Assembly: GCA_950022655.1 (NCBI GenBank)
Contig: OX465579.1
Coordinates: forward strand, 19,381,088 to 19,445,087
Direction: 5' to 3'
Origin: Alentia gelatinosa
Lineage: Eukaryota; Annelida; Polychaeta; Phyllodocida; Polynoidae
Length of the DNA stretch: 64,000 nucleotides
Position 1 is the first letter of the stretch; each line of letters opens with the position of its first letter. The translations under genes and the position numbers were made by a program. Positions 12,095 to 23,499 of this stretch are shown piece after piece. The notes under the pieces are model-generated. The model ran no database searches and was not told where the DNA came from. It saw nothing but the letters and a program-made list of their open reading frames with translations.

Positions 12095-12655
12095 TATATA
12101 CCTTCAAATATAAGTATTTGACGAATTATATGAGGAAATATGACAACGTCCGGGCTGGATTCAAAGTTTGCTGGTATATCTCTTGACATCTTAGTGAAAG
12201 TCAAGCCCAGAATGTGCTCCAATCACATTTTTTACTCTTTTTTTCCCTTCAACTCCTGTGATCCTTGTGCAAGTCACTGCCAGCACTTCCTAAGTAGGTC
12301 AGTGCAATTTTTTTCAGCCAATCAGAATTTGTATTCAAAGTAGGGTGGTACATCAGTTTATACCACCATACTGTGCCGGTATATATATAATACCAATACC
12401 CTAGCAGAGGTTGGTATTTGTGTAACATACTGGCACAGGTATATAATAAATAGTAAATATAAAACGACCTACCATGCTTGTACAGCATGGTCAAGTCGTT
12501 CTATAGAAATAACTATGTGCGAATGTTTCAACTTTACTAAACATAAGTATGTATTCCGTCCGTCACTGAGTGACGAAATAATATCCCTACGTCCCTCCGT
12601 ACCGTGTAACTTGTTCTAAAATGGTGTTCTTAATGATCCCCAGGTATATTATGAT

Positions 12656-12807
12656 AATATGGAGGCATAGCGATTGTCTCTGAATTACATCTGTTCCTTG
12701 TTATTGGTCGCACATATTTACCTCGTTCTTCGAACTCGATGAAATATCCGATCAAAATAACTCGGAACAGATTCCATTCAGGTACACTAACCATGCCTCC
12801 ACATATT
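12656..12807. repeat. Hairpin element
   Basis: Inverted arms: left AATATGGAGGCATAG...ATTACATCTGTTCC, right GGAACAGATTCCATTCAGGT...CCATGCCTCCACATATT. Homologous to the hairpin at 28733-28826. Confidence 0.8.
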
Positions 12808-13757
12808 ACACACCTATAGTAGATATAACGGTGGAGGTGACCGCGGTGCCTCGACCCAGGAGTCGCCAGGAGCAGAACTCTTCAGCCAAACCCAGCCTAA
12901 TCCGAGCGGATAATCCCTAAAGTGGTCGTGTGTGTGTGTGGTGGAGGGTAGCTGTTACAGGTGGGGGCAAATTCCTAATGCATCACACCAGAAGTCAAGC
13001 ATGGGAATGACCCCACCTGAATCAGCGGACCATTGAGGAGAATTTAGAGGTCATCGCTTGTATTGCCGACCTTGTAATCCACACATGATAAATATATGTG
13101 TATAAGGAGTCCACTCAGGCAGCCCACACATAAATACAACAACCAGCCTCGCCAAGGAAATCACAGAAAAGAAAAGTACTGGCTAAACTTCGTCCTACTT
13201 TTTGTGATTCTAAGTGTATCTCCATTGTCTTAGTCTTGTCATTCATACTTTATCTGGTTAAAGTAGCTCCATCATTGTGATATATTGTTGTGATATATTG
13301 TACCAGAAAATAAACTGAATTGTAAAGAAATATGTATCTATGTACTCTGACGTCAGAAATTATATGTAATGCCAACCATAATTTCTTTTTTTGGCTTGCA
13401 CTGTTTATATTCAATAACACTTTCTAGAGAAAAAAATCTGCTTTCACCCCCCCCCCCCCCACCCCCGACTCACACACTAATGAAAAACAAATTGTTAAAA
13501 CTAATTGTGTGTTTTCCCCCTAGTTCTTTTTAGTAGGCCGGGGAATTAGGGGTAAGTTGAGGCGCAGCCTCTGCTTAGTGATCCATGAAATTAGACGTAA
13601 TTTTGCACCTGTAAAACATGAGAGATTAATGACGGATCTTTATGGACTTTGATTCTTGTTTGCAGGGAGCGGTTGAAATAACCTAAACGTCCTACTTTTG
13701 ACTTTACTTTGTTGTTCTCTACCGTCAACAGTGATATCTTAGTGAAACATATCTAAC
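12808..13757. other. No gene supported
   Basis: A somewhat GC-richer segment (12820-13080) shows no exon-like frame with splice sites. A C-run lies at about 13446-13460. Confidence 0.35.
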
Positions 13758-13874
13758 GTGTTGGGACGACCTTAATTTCCAAGTTTCTTTCGATACAACT
13801 ATCCAACAAGCTCATGGAGCGAGTTGAATATTGCTAAAGAAAGAAACGAGGAAAATAAGGACGTCCTAATATGG
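13758..13874. repeat. Hairpin element, diverged
   Basis: Left arm GGACGACCTTAATTTCCAAG...TATCCAACAAGCTC; right arm GAGCGAGTTGAATATTGCTA...AAAATAAGGACGTCC. The inner part matches the hairpin at 11942-12094. Confidence 0.7.
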
Positions 13875-14570
13875 TAACTATGTTTCCGTTGTATTATATA
13901 CCTAGAGATATTGGGAATTATCTAAATATGTACAGGTCAAGATACACCGAACCAGTGTCCAGGGTGTGATGGGAGGGCCTAATCTTGTATGGGACGAATC
14001 AAAGTATGTTGGGATTTTTCCATCCCGACACAGTATGCTGGGATGGATTAAATACCAAAACTGTAGCATTGACTGGTATAAATAGGATCCTCCGGCATAA
14101 GTGTATAATACTTAGTAGCAACATTGTTATCTAGTTGTCTACTCGACCTGTAAAAAATGTGACCTGTCAAGAGTACCTAATGTAAGCATTGCCGCTGGAA
14201 AAAACACTGACGTAAATATATACATTTATATATCTCCATATGGATAAATATCTATGTATGATTACAGAGCTGTCTGTTTAGAAATGAAGAGTCAAATAAA
14301 TACACACCGGTAAACAATGGCAGTAGGGAGTTATCTGTTACTTGTAGTGGATTAGGTGAAGGTTCAACAAGTATTTGACGAGAACAATGTAATAAACCAT
14401 GTCGAATTCATGAGCAATGCTCTCTCCACACAGATTCCTTATTCAATGTGGATTCAAGTGTCATAACACTGTGTCCCATTTATAAAAATCAAGTATACTG
14501 GGCAGATAAGGTAAATTTACAGCTATCATCCAACAGAGAAAAAATGTTATGAGTTATCTTGAGGCAATAT

Positions 14571-14798
14571 TGTTCATGTGGAATTTGCTGAGAGAGACTG
14601 CGGAAACGGGGAAAACACCTTGGTGTCAGCCACGGTGGGAGGCCGAGGGTCTGCGGGAAGGCTCAAACCACTATTTTATTGGCACGGATCGGACTCAATA
14701 ATTACAATCTTTGTTTTAACACGAGGAAAAATAATTTTAAACCCTGAAAAGAAAAACGTGGATTTCCATGTAAAAAGTGGAATACTGCAATCCCTGCC
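14571..14798 (+). repeat. Dispersed ~230-bp repeat (R1), copy 4
   Basis: CATGTGGAATTTGCTGAGAG, AACACCTTGGTGTCAGCCAC, GAGGGTCTGCGGGAAGGCTC, AAACCACTATTTTATTGGCA and CGTGGATTTCCATGTAAAAA in family order. It sits only about 50 bp beyond the donor of the giant exon, inside the intron. Confidence 0.75.
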
Positions 14799-14851
14799 AA
14801 AACGTGATGAGGTTTTAAAATGTACCAATCAGTGAAGTGATCATAACTCAC

Positions 14852-17800
14852 CTGGCCATGGCGGGGGACTCGCTGGCGCATGCGTTGGAATCACATCCGG
14901 TTGCGGCTTCCGGTCTGACGTCATCGTCGTGGTCGGCGCGCTGGCGTACTTCCGATTCTGCTCGTTCTTAGCCTTCCGCTGCTCATAGAGGCGCTCACTC
15001 TCCGTTTTCTCACTCTCCACCGCAGTCCCTGGCGCCGCGCTCTGCTCGAACGACGCCGGCATCCAGTCGGGCTGCTTCCGGCGCACGCGCATCGACTCGA
15101 TGAGCGTGGCGCGCTCGCCGCTCACTTCCGTCGGTGGCGGGTCGTCGATGCGCTTCACCCGGAAGCTGGGCTCCGTCGTGGCGACGAACTTGACGGCCTT
15201 GTCGACGGCGGTGACCGGGCCCGTCTTCCGTAACCCTGTGATGGGGTCCATATCGTCGTCGTCGTCGGCCGCGACCGTCAGCAGATCCGGGGCGGCTGTG
15301 ACCGTCTGTAAATCCGGGGCCGCTGCTGGTGGTAGTGGTGAGCTGGTAGTATACGCGACGGTGTTAGTGTTAAAGCCCTCTGTAGCTGTGCTCAGTCCCT
15401 GCGCTGCACTCCTACCAACACTCCCACTACTCCCATCCGCGGTACTACCACTCGCGGTGCTACGCTCGCTGTGCCGTGGGCCGTGGAGCGCCGTGGTAGT
15501 AGTGGTGGTGGTAGTGACAGTGTCGCCGTCCTCCTCCCACTGCAGCTGTCCCGCGGCGTTCACAACGCGGCGTCTGGCTCCACTGCCGCGCGCGCCCTCT
15601 GGTGGATAACCCGCGCCGTCCGGGTCCGCGTCCCACCCGACGCGCTCCACTGCCTCGAATTGGTACGACGTGAATTTTGCGCCGTCTCCGAGCCCCGGGC
15701 TGTGAAAGACAGTCGTGCCCGTTCTGGCCACGGCTGATAACCCGTTATCTTGTCTGTTACCGGGGTTATCGCCCACCGTCCTCACGCTATCTGCGGGGCG
15801 GGAGGGTGTCTCCTGATGGGTAATTGGCGTCTGGGCGGGGTTTATTTGGGCTGGGGGCTGGGTTGAGGGTGTTGGCCTCGGAATCGATTGGGCTGAGGGT
15901 GTTGGTGTTTGTTTTAATTGAGTTGGGGGTGTAGGTGCAGGATTAGATTGAGATGGGGATGTCAGAGGAGATTTTAATTGGGTTTGGGGTGTCGGTGCAG
16001 GGTTTGATTGGGTTTGCGGTGTCGATGCAGGGTTTGATTGGGCTGAGGGTGTTGGTGCAGGGTTTAGTTGGGCTGAGGGTGTTGGTGCAGGGTTTAGTTG
16101 GGCTGAGGGTGTCGGTGCAGGGTTTAGTTGGGCTGAGGGTTTCGGAGCAGGGTTTAGTTGGGCTGAGGGTGTCGGTGAAGGGTTAAGTTGGGCTGAGGGT
16201 GTCGGTCCAGGGTTAGGTTGGGCTGAGGGTGTCGGTCCAGGGTTTAATTGGGATGGAGGTGTCGGGGCGGTGCGCTTAGCCCGGGGTGGGGACAGAGTGG
16301 TGGGCGGTGAGGACCTGACCAACTGGGCAGTTCCTACACTGCCCACCGGCCTCTCAGTGAGCTGCCCAGTAGACCGTAACGGGACCTGCACTTCCGCTTC
16401 CGCCATCCTCTCTTCTTCCCACGCCGGCGTCACGGCCGCCGAACGCGCCTCCAGTTTCAACGCCGGCGCCGGATGCGTCCCCCTAGCGGCGGCGTCCGTC
16501 GTCCGGGTCATGGTATGGAGACGCGGCGCAGGCGGCGTCTCTCCGCGCGGTACTTCCGGTGGCGATGCGCAGCGGACCGGAAGTGGCGCGGGGACCGGGG
16601 CGAGATTGAGCGTGACCCCGCTGACGCCGCGAGGTGGACTGGGCGCTTTCTCCTCATCCAGGGAGTCGGAGTGGGAGCGGTTGTGGTAAGACACCAACGT
16701 GATCCCGGAATCTCCGTCGTCGTCCAGTTTGATACACGTGCGTGTCTCCACGACGCTTCCCACGCCGTCCCTCCCGTGGGAACCCGGCTCGAAGGTGGCC
16801 CTGAAGGGGACCTCGCTATCAGAGAGATCCGAATCGTCCGACATGAGCTCGCCTTGCTCGGACTTGGCCAGGCTGCATGCATCCAGGTTGGTACTACTCT
16901 CACTCTCCCCGTAGTTCGAGGCGCTCTCGTAGGTGGAGCTATCCTGTGGGGACACGTAGATATCCGTTTTATACACGTGTTTAGCGCTGGTGTTCTCCAG
17001 GAGGTTAGACCCTCGACCCTGGAGGAGGTACTCCTCCTCGGCGGTCATACCCGAGCTGGGTACGTCCGAGCTCACAGATTCTGGTCTGTACTGATGTGAG
17101 TCAAGATCCAGGATGATCCGGGATGTCCGTGGCTTACCGGGTTTACTACCTCTACCATCGGATAGATCAACTACTGTTTTGTATGGTTGATGTCCATCGT
17201 TTATCAACGAATCAAGTCTATCCGTGGCATTTTTCCCCATTTGGGATTTCGCGTTATTCACATTATCGTCAAAATCAAGCCTGATGTTAGTTTTATACGC
17301 GGCTTCTCGACTGGTTTTGTCAGAAAGGGTCACATTCTGGTGGTGTGAGACAGCAGGACCAGTCACATTGAGTAGAACTTGGTTCTGATGTTTTACACTA
17401 TGAAACCCCAAACTATCATCATCCTCATCATCATCCCTAGGCGTAGAATCCACACTGGACTCTATAAGTTCATCCTGCTGGTAGCCAAACAAATTGGCCC
17501 GCATGCGATCCAACTCCAGTTTCCGTTGTTGGGCCTCCATCTCTTCCCGTAGTCTCTCAGCTTCTTCAAACCTCTCCTTCCTATTCCTCCTACTCACTTC
17601 CTGATCATGCTTCTTCTGGTTGTTCTTCACGGGAGTCCCTTCCACAGAGGAGCTCCCAGAATCCTTCCTCAGGCGACGTTTCGTTCTTGGGGGCGCTACT
17701 GGGGAACTTTGCAAGGATAGCTCTGGGGGTTCTAGGTAAGCAATGGAGTGAGGCCTTGTACGCGATACACTGGATTCCTGCGCCCTTGGTGAAGCATGAG

Positions 17801-19163
17801 AAGAGCGTGGAGGAGCGATGGGTGGTGCAGGCGCCCGTCTTCTGGGTGAAGTCCTGCGAGGACTGGGCGAGTCCTCTGTCCCGGATTTATCAGTAGGATG
17901 GCCTGAGACTGAGGAAACCTGACTAACAGCTAAGGACGACTGATTATCTTCTTTAACCGAGGACCCCTTCTCTGGTTCCTTCACTGGTGAAGCAGTGCTC
18001 GATCCTACTCTTGATTTCTCTAGTTTCTTCCTCGGGGAGTTCCGTCTTGGGGGAGCGACGGGCGAAACGTGTTCTGAGAAGAAATTTGGCGGCAATGAAA
18101 TGCGATGATCTGCAGCGTTTGATTGCTGAGGATGACGTCGTTTTACTACTGGCTCCTCCTCCTCCTCCTCCGCTGTGTGTTCGTGAACCTTCTCTGACTT
18201 TACCGCATCTGGATTAAACGAATCCGAGCTCTTTTGAGAATTCCAAGGTGATGAGGTTCTGAACTCACTATCACTACCCTTAAGTCTGGTTTCTGTCTCT
18301 GTGGGTAAACGTTCACATTCATTCCTTCCTAAACTAAGTTCTTCACTCTTATCATCAGATACATCTGTTTGGGCTGTGCTAGGTTCAAGAGATGACTGCA
18401 ACTCTTGCTGAGATTCTAGATTATATTTTACACCAACCTTCTCTACACTTTCATTGTCTGTGTCCTTATTTGACTGCTTCCCTTCTTGTATTGATTGTGA
18501 CTCTACAAGTTTATGTTCATTAACTGGGGTTACAACGTTGTCGCTGTAACTTTTGATTGATTCTGATTCTGAATCGAGATATTCCTGTTGTCCATGTCTT
18601 TCTAATTGATCATCTTTTACATCGTCTACCTTTTCCTCCTCCCCATCATCCTCATTTTCTCTTTTTAATACATTATTATTACTTTCACCATCTTGATTCA
18701 AACTAGCATCATATTTTTCACAAGGTTCTTTGAGATCCTCAGTTTGCTCACTCTCATTAACTGTGATCTCACTTTGTTCACTGCCCTCAGCCTCCTCATA
18801 ATCAACACCAATCTCTACCGCAGGTTTCTCCACACTCTCCACCACATTCCCTGCAACTTCAGGCTCTTCTTTAAGACTCTCCCTCTCCCTGAATAGGTCA
18901 TCCGCAAAGCCTCTGTTGGGAGTTGTATTGGCGCGTTTATTAGAGTCAGAAAGGCTCCGTCGTCTGCTGAAGTCGTGCAATAAGCGAGCTCTGTTGTAGA
19001 CGTCAGTGTAGTTCCGCCGCTGGCCGCTGGCGGCACTACCGGAGAGGAACGCTGAACTGTTGGTGACGTTCTCGAGCGTCCCGTCGCTGTTGATGCGGCG
19101 TCTGGAGAGCGGATTCTGCCACGCCGAACTCTCCGCGGACTTTGTCGTTTCTGGACGAGTTTC
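14852..19163 (-). CDS. Giant internal exon of a proline-rich scaffold-like protein
   Basis: Read on the minus strand, a T-rich acceptor (TTTTTTCTTACAG) precedes 19163 and a consensus donor (CAG|GTGAGT) follows 14852, giving a 4,312-bp exon entered in phase 0 and left after one codon base. It encodes about 1,437 residues. There is no early in-frame ATG, so translation starts in an upstream exon. Order: a basic/Ser-rich start (SDSNKRAN), a long Glu/Asp/Ser-rich acidic region (about 100-350), SH3-ligand-like proline motifs (SPVAPPR twice, APPIAPPR, about 365-495), a short charged coiled coil (FEEAERLREEMEAQQRK, about 528-563), decapeptide repeats (about 967-1104) and a basic C-terminal part with RVRRKQPDWMP and SERLYEQRKAKNEQNRK. 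It lacks a visible enzymatic fold. I infer a cytoskeletal or signalling scaffold; I do not recognise the family. It is far more GC-rich than its surroundings, which supports coding. Confidence 0.85.
15850..16262 (-). repeat. 30-bp coding minisatellite, decapeptide repeat
   Basis: About 14 in-frame units of 30 bp inside the giant exon encode variants of NPAPTPSAQL. The central units are nearly identical and the outer ones drift (for example PQTQSNPAPT). The length is a multiple of three throughout, so unit number can change without breaking the frame. Confidence 0.9.
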
Positions 19164-19536
19164 CTGTAAGAAAAAAATAATTGATTTGAATATTTGCTAT
19201 GCAAAGATGTATAATAATGATAGAAATTTACCAATTGTAAACACATTTATAACCAGTGTTGTATGTGTGCTCATGGTAAAATTAATCTTTTAATAGGCGT
19301 AACTCTTTTATCGTATTGACGTTTTCTATCCATACACCAAGTCTTATTAGATGAATTGTTCTGTCATTGAGTTAGACGTGAAGCATATTCAGTTCTAATA
19401 TCATCATTCAAATATCTAAAATATTTGTTTCAATGGAAAATATAGCATTGCTTTGTTCACATTTTTGATCAAACCACCATTTACATAAGAACCATATTAT
19501 CTCATGTAGTCTTGGTTTGATAGCAGGGTCGTATGT

Positions 19537-19788
19537 GGGGTCAGAAAAAATTAGTCAAAATATTTTTCATGTGGAATTTTGTGCCTCAGAGAAAAACACA
19601 ATAAAACAGGAAGATACATGTATATTGGTGTAGGGCGGAGGGGTCTATGAGAGGTTGAAACCGCTGTTTTATTGGCATGAATAAAACTCAAATAATATTT
19701 TTATGTTATCTGTATAGAAAAACAATTTTATGTACTGAAAGGGACAAACGTGGATTTCCTAAGGAAATGGAAAGCTCTCATCTCTGCT
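19537..19788 (+). repeat. Dispersed ~230-bp repeat (R1), copy 5
   Basis: GGGGTCAGAAAAAATTAGTC, TTTTTCATGTGGAATTTTGT, ACCGCTGTTTTATTGGCATG and CGTGGATTTCCTAAGGAAAT in family order. It lies in the intron upstream of the giant exon, so copies flank that exon on both sides. Confidence 0.7.
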
Positions 19789-20179
19789 GAGTAAACATGC
19801 ATGGAGATAATAATAGTAATTTACCAAGTGTAAATAAATTTTTATTTCTATCGGAAATCAGGGTGCAATTCAAATATCATCTTTAAGTTTATTTTCATGC
19901 ACGCCGACATTCATGCCCATCCACCTGTATAACCTCCAATATCTACAGCCAAATGGGTAAACAGAAAAACATACATAAATATAGGGTATTATATCGCAGA
20001 CTTGACATAGTTTCCTGTATGAGAAAAATCCCCAGAAAATATGTTCCCTTGCTGGCACCCAGCTTGATGCACAGGAAAATTAGAAGAAAAAATGGTCAAT
20101 ACCCAACCACTCCCCTTCAAGGAGATCGACAAACAGATTGTGGCGGATTGCGACCCTCACTTTGAGCTTCTGTATCTAA
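19789..20179. other. No gene seen
   Basis: AT-rich sequence with short, unremarkable open frames. Confidence 0.3.
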
Positions 20180-20220
20180 GACACCTGCCAACGTTTCGGA
20201 CGCGAGTCCTTCATCAAAGC
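20180..20220 (-). ncRNA. Hammerhead-ribozyme-like motif
   Basis: Minus strand: TTGATGA, then a 4-bp stem GGAC/GTCC closed by TCGC, then GAAACG, and further on GTC. This matches the hammerhead layout (CUGAUGA, stem II, GAAA, cleavage after H), but the first core base is T instead of C and I could not find a convincing stem I. Minimal hammerheads are known in animal Penelope-like and related retroelements. A second related motif lies at 22901-22940. Probably a decayed or partial copy. Confidence 0.35.
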
Positions 20221-21102
20221 TACAATACAGATTAAGTGAAAAAATAATTGAAATTACGAGCTTATACTCTCCAGATGCTACAATGAATACATCAACTAAG
20301 GTCCCTTTGTGGAAGTGTACCTTGAGAAATTCTATGTATTTATCCTCATTAGACGAAAGGACAGTTGAATATGCACGTCGGCGATTGCTGCCTTCTACAC
20401 ACGTATTTGGTATGAGAAATGTGTGTTTTAAACAAATATATGTGACATAGGAATACCAGGTGAACTGGAGCGTGGCTTAGAAAGTAAGATAATGTTTCGT
20501 CAAAGTGTTTTTTTACATCAGTAGAACTGCGCCTGGGATTATTTTCGTCTGTATGTGCTAAAAGAATCTCTCTCTTTACGTGGGTCATTATCGTCCACAG
20601 TGATATGTAATAGCAGCATTTATTTGGTAAAGTAGTCTCCTTGGCTGAAAAATGGGATTCTGACACGGAAAGTATTTATCATCAAGAATATCAAAAGTGT
20701 GCAACAACGACATCTAAATGGAAAAGCAAGTTTGAGTTGACATTTTTTGGTAGATAAGTATATGTATGCGTATTTCACTACAGGTATCAGCAAAAAGCAT
20801 ATAAATGTTCACATTAGCATAAAATATATCTCCAGAAGGGGGAATTACACACCCATGAACGTGGATTGTAAGGCACAATACACATCAATACATATTCATG
20901 TAAATATACATCAATACATATATAAATACATATGCATGTAACAATACACATTACTACATATTTACATGTAAATACACATTAATACACGTAAATTTATGTG
21001 CACCCCTTGATATGCGATTATCAACGTGTATATGTAACGCATCCCCTCATGCGCGTTGCGCGTTTAACGCACACACATGTAAGAATACATTTTATTATCC
21101 AT
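20221..21102. other. No gene seen
   Basis: AT-rich; 20880-21000 is a degenerate ACATCAATACATAT-type simple-sequence stretch. A 105-codon minus ORF (20349-20666) shows no domain. Confidence 0.3.
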
Positions 21103-21495
21103 CGTATACAAATCCCCCATTGAAAATGTATGGGGACTCAGTAAACCACAACCCATCATATAAAACATGTCAGATACCATAACTGTGGTATACGGATTCT
21201 AACCTGTGGTATACGGCCTCAAAACCATGGTATACGGGAAAAATAGTCCCTTTTGCTATAGAGCAAAGAAATAGTCCCTATTGTTATACCCTTTAAAATG
21301 GCAATGACTGGGTTTAATTTATTCGAAAAGATGGATAGTAAATGCAACAAACGATGATTTTGTGGACAGGAAGCTCTGTAAACCACTCGCGGTTGACCTC
21401 GTAATACACTCGCTAGCGCTCGTGTATTACTACGCATCAACCACTCGTGGTTTACGACCGCCTGACCACAAAACCATCGATTATTGTCTATATAT
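21103..21495 (+). repeat. Repeat R2, copy 2
   Basis: It parallels 7983-8186: GTATACAAA, GGGGACTCAGTAAACCACAA, TGTCAGATACCATAACTGTG, GGTATACGGCCTCAAAACC, ending in a complete hairpin (21351-21482). About 200 bp longer in the middle than copy 1. Confidence 0.6.
21351..21482. repeat. Hairpin MITE end
   Basis: Inverted arms: left ACGATGATTTTGTGGACAGG...AAACCACTCGCGGTTGACCT; right CAACCACTCGTGGTTTACGA...CCTGACCACAAAACCATCG. The centre ACACTCGCTAGCGCTCGTGT is itself nearly palindromic. Confidence 0.8.
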
Positions 21496-21892
21496 ATATA
21501 TGCGCACACTCATTCATGCAGCTCTCGGGCACTAATTGTGGCGCCATCTGGAGTTGCATATGATTATCGGTATAGCCTGTAGTATACGGCACTAATGGAA
21601 ATCGCGACTATTGTTAGTTAATTTTAATGTCTGCATATCCTACCTCTGACAACTGCCAGAACTTCCCGAGGCGACGACTGTTTTTTTCAATAAGCACTTA
21701 CATTCACCCTTGTGGGCGTTCTTACATGCAGCGACAAAACAATATTTACAATATATTACCCAGTGGTAAATTAACCAGATACGTACAAAGGACAAACAGG
21801 ACAACAAAACAAATAAAGTACAGGGACCACTTTTGACAACTTCAGTTATTAAGCTAATAGTTGCTCTGTTGGCTGGCTGGCCACAAACATGT

Positions 21893-22706
21893 TCCTACCA
21901 AAAGTTTACGTTTTTCAACAAGAATTCCTTTATGTATATCTTGAAGTGTGTTTTATCAGGAGTTTCCTGTATTTGTTTTGATAACGCATTCCAAATCCTG
22001 ATTCCCAGATAAAGAGGTGAATTCCTAAACTTTTCAGTTTTAGGGAAGACATTCTTTATAACTAATTTATCATTCATTCTAGTGTTTGCTAACCCTTTTT
22101 TGAAGCGTATTTGGTCATTTGACCACCATAGAACCTGCATTATTAAGTGTACAACTCTCCTATACCTTATAGGTCTTATCTTGCATAGGCCATATAAGTC
22201 ATCAACAGTAACATCTAGAATTCTGTATATTCCCAGAGCTGATCGCATACAGTGATTAAATGCCACATCCAACATATTTTCTTCCCTCATTGAGCAATTG
22301 GTATATATAAAGTCAACATAATCAAAAATATAATTGTCTGTTTAAGTATCTGAATTCTTGTTTCCTCCGGTAATATATATCTTAGTAGTCACATTTTCTG
22401 CATTTTTAATTGGGATTCCATCACAACTTTATGTACTTGATGTTTATAAGTAAGTCCACTATCAAGAATAATTCCCAGGTAATTGAATTTAAACACCCGT
22501 CGTATTAGCTTATTGTTGATTTTGCATACAGGCATAATCTGCCCATCCAACCTCCTACCAACCCACATATAGCTACTCTTTTGTATGTTTATCATTAACT
22601 TATGATCTTTTAACCAGGTACTAATCCTTTCAAGATCACTCTGTAATTTCCTACATGCCATGTCAGGACTCACATCATTGCTATCAGTCCATGCTAATCT
22701 TATCAC
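21893..22706 (-). pseudogene. 5'-truncated LINE reverse-transcriptase remnant
   Basis: Read on the minus strand, this is the C-terminal part of a Jockey/CR1-like reverse transcriptase. An N-terminal piece (about 22706-22389) has LERISTWLKDHKLMINIQKS followed by FNYLGIILDSGL, the usual RT thumb-proximal pattern. After a stop and a shift of frame comes FDYVDFIYTN, and the last part (22290-21895) has PLYLGIRIWNALSKQI and FKIYIKEFLL, typical of the tail of these ORF2 proteins. The catalytic YADD region and everything upstream are missing. With a stop and a frameshift it is a dead, 5'-truncated copy, as is normal for LINEs. Confidence 0.75.
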
Positions 22707-22900
22707 TAGTTTTAACGGGCATCATGGGCAGAGCATTGGACAGAATTGGGACTGTCTATGGGGCGCGGCGTGTTGATTAATTAATTTCTATTCACCTAAT
22801 ACAAGTAAGTGTTAAAACGCCACAACTCCAAACAAGTTGATGTTTCAAATTGTATTTATTGTATAAGGTGATTAATCACAAATGGACATTTAGGTATGTG

Positions 22901-22940
22901 GACCTGTCAACGTTTCGGTAATAATAACCTCCTTCAGGAC
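22901..22940 (-). ncRNA. Second hammerhead-like motif, degenerate
   Basis: Minus strand: CCTGAAGGA, stem GGT...ACC, then GAAACGTTGACAGGTC. It shares GAAACGTTG(G/A)CAGG with the motif at 20180-20220. The CUGAUGA element is altered, so activity is unlikely; it is useful mainly as a family mark for a retroelement end. Confidence 0.25.
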
Positions 22941-22962
22941 ACTATCCACCTAATATAAAGTG

Positions 22963-23262
22963 TCCATAGAAAACACAGGTAGTTGCGTTGTATGCGTCTA
23001 GTAGCGATAAAGCACGTACATGGAAAAAATAGTGTGTACGGAAAAATAGTGCTGTCTAAAATCAACTAATATCGGCACGCCACCGGTCTGTAAAAGGTGA
23101 ATAATTTATATGATATTGACTGGTTTCATCTAAAATTGGTTGTATGCTCCTCGGAGTTGACTCTACGCAATATCCTCACATGCGCTTGGATATTACTATG
23201 CGTCAACTTCTCGGAGCATACGACCGCTTGTATCTGAAACCCGTCAATATTGTGTATATCAT
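22963..23262 (-). repeat. Composite hairpin/MITE family copy, inverted
   Basis: The left part AGTGTCCATAGAAAACACAG...TAGTAGCGATAA is the reverse complement of the block at 2550-2640 and 44460-44540. The right part is a complete hairpin (23112-23252). Confidence 0.6.
23112..23252. repeat. Hairpin element
   Basis: Left GATATTGACTGGTTTCATCT...GTATGCTCCTCGGAGTTGAC; right GTCAACTTCTCGGAGCATAC...TCTGAAACCCGTCAATAT. Same architecture as 44859-44986. Confidence 0.8.
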
Positions 23263-23384
23263 ACCCAAATAACAAAGACTTGTCATAAGGTATGTAGATA
23301 TAGTCCGAAGACCGATGTGGCTGAAGGAAGTAGACAGTATTTCCACCTCATCCTCTTGTTAAGATTAGAGTGAAGACTATATAC

Positions 23385-23485
23385 ATAATATTTACTGGCT
23401 TCAGGTAGAAGTGGTCGTATGTTTTGAGGAGTTAACGCGTAGTAATATCTGAGCACATGCGACGATATTGCTTAGAGTCTCATTG
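23385..23485 (+). repeat. Half copy of the hairpin family
   Basis: TTTACTGGCTTCAGGTAGAA, GTGGTCGTATGTTTTGAGGA, GTTAACGCGTAGTAATATCT correspond to the left arm and loop only. A similar half lies at 40559-40650. Confidence 0.55.
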
Positions 23486-23499
23486 GTTCACCCTTCTAC

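Noticed and set aside
15100..17099. Several plus-strand ORFs of 70-208 codons
   Set aside because: They are antisense or other-frame shadows of the GC-rich giant exon, whose own frame is far longer and has splice sites.
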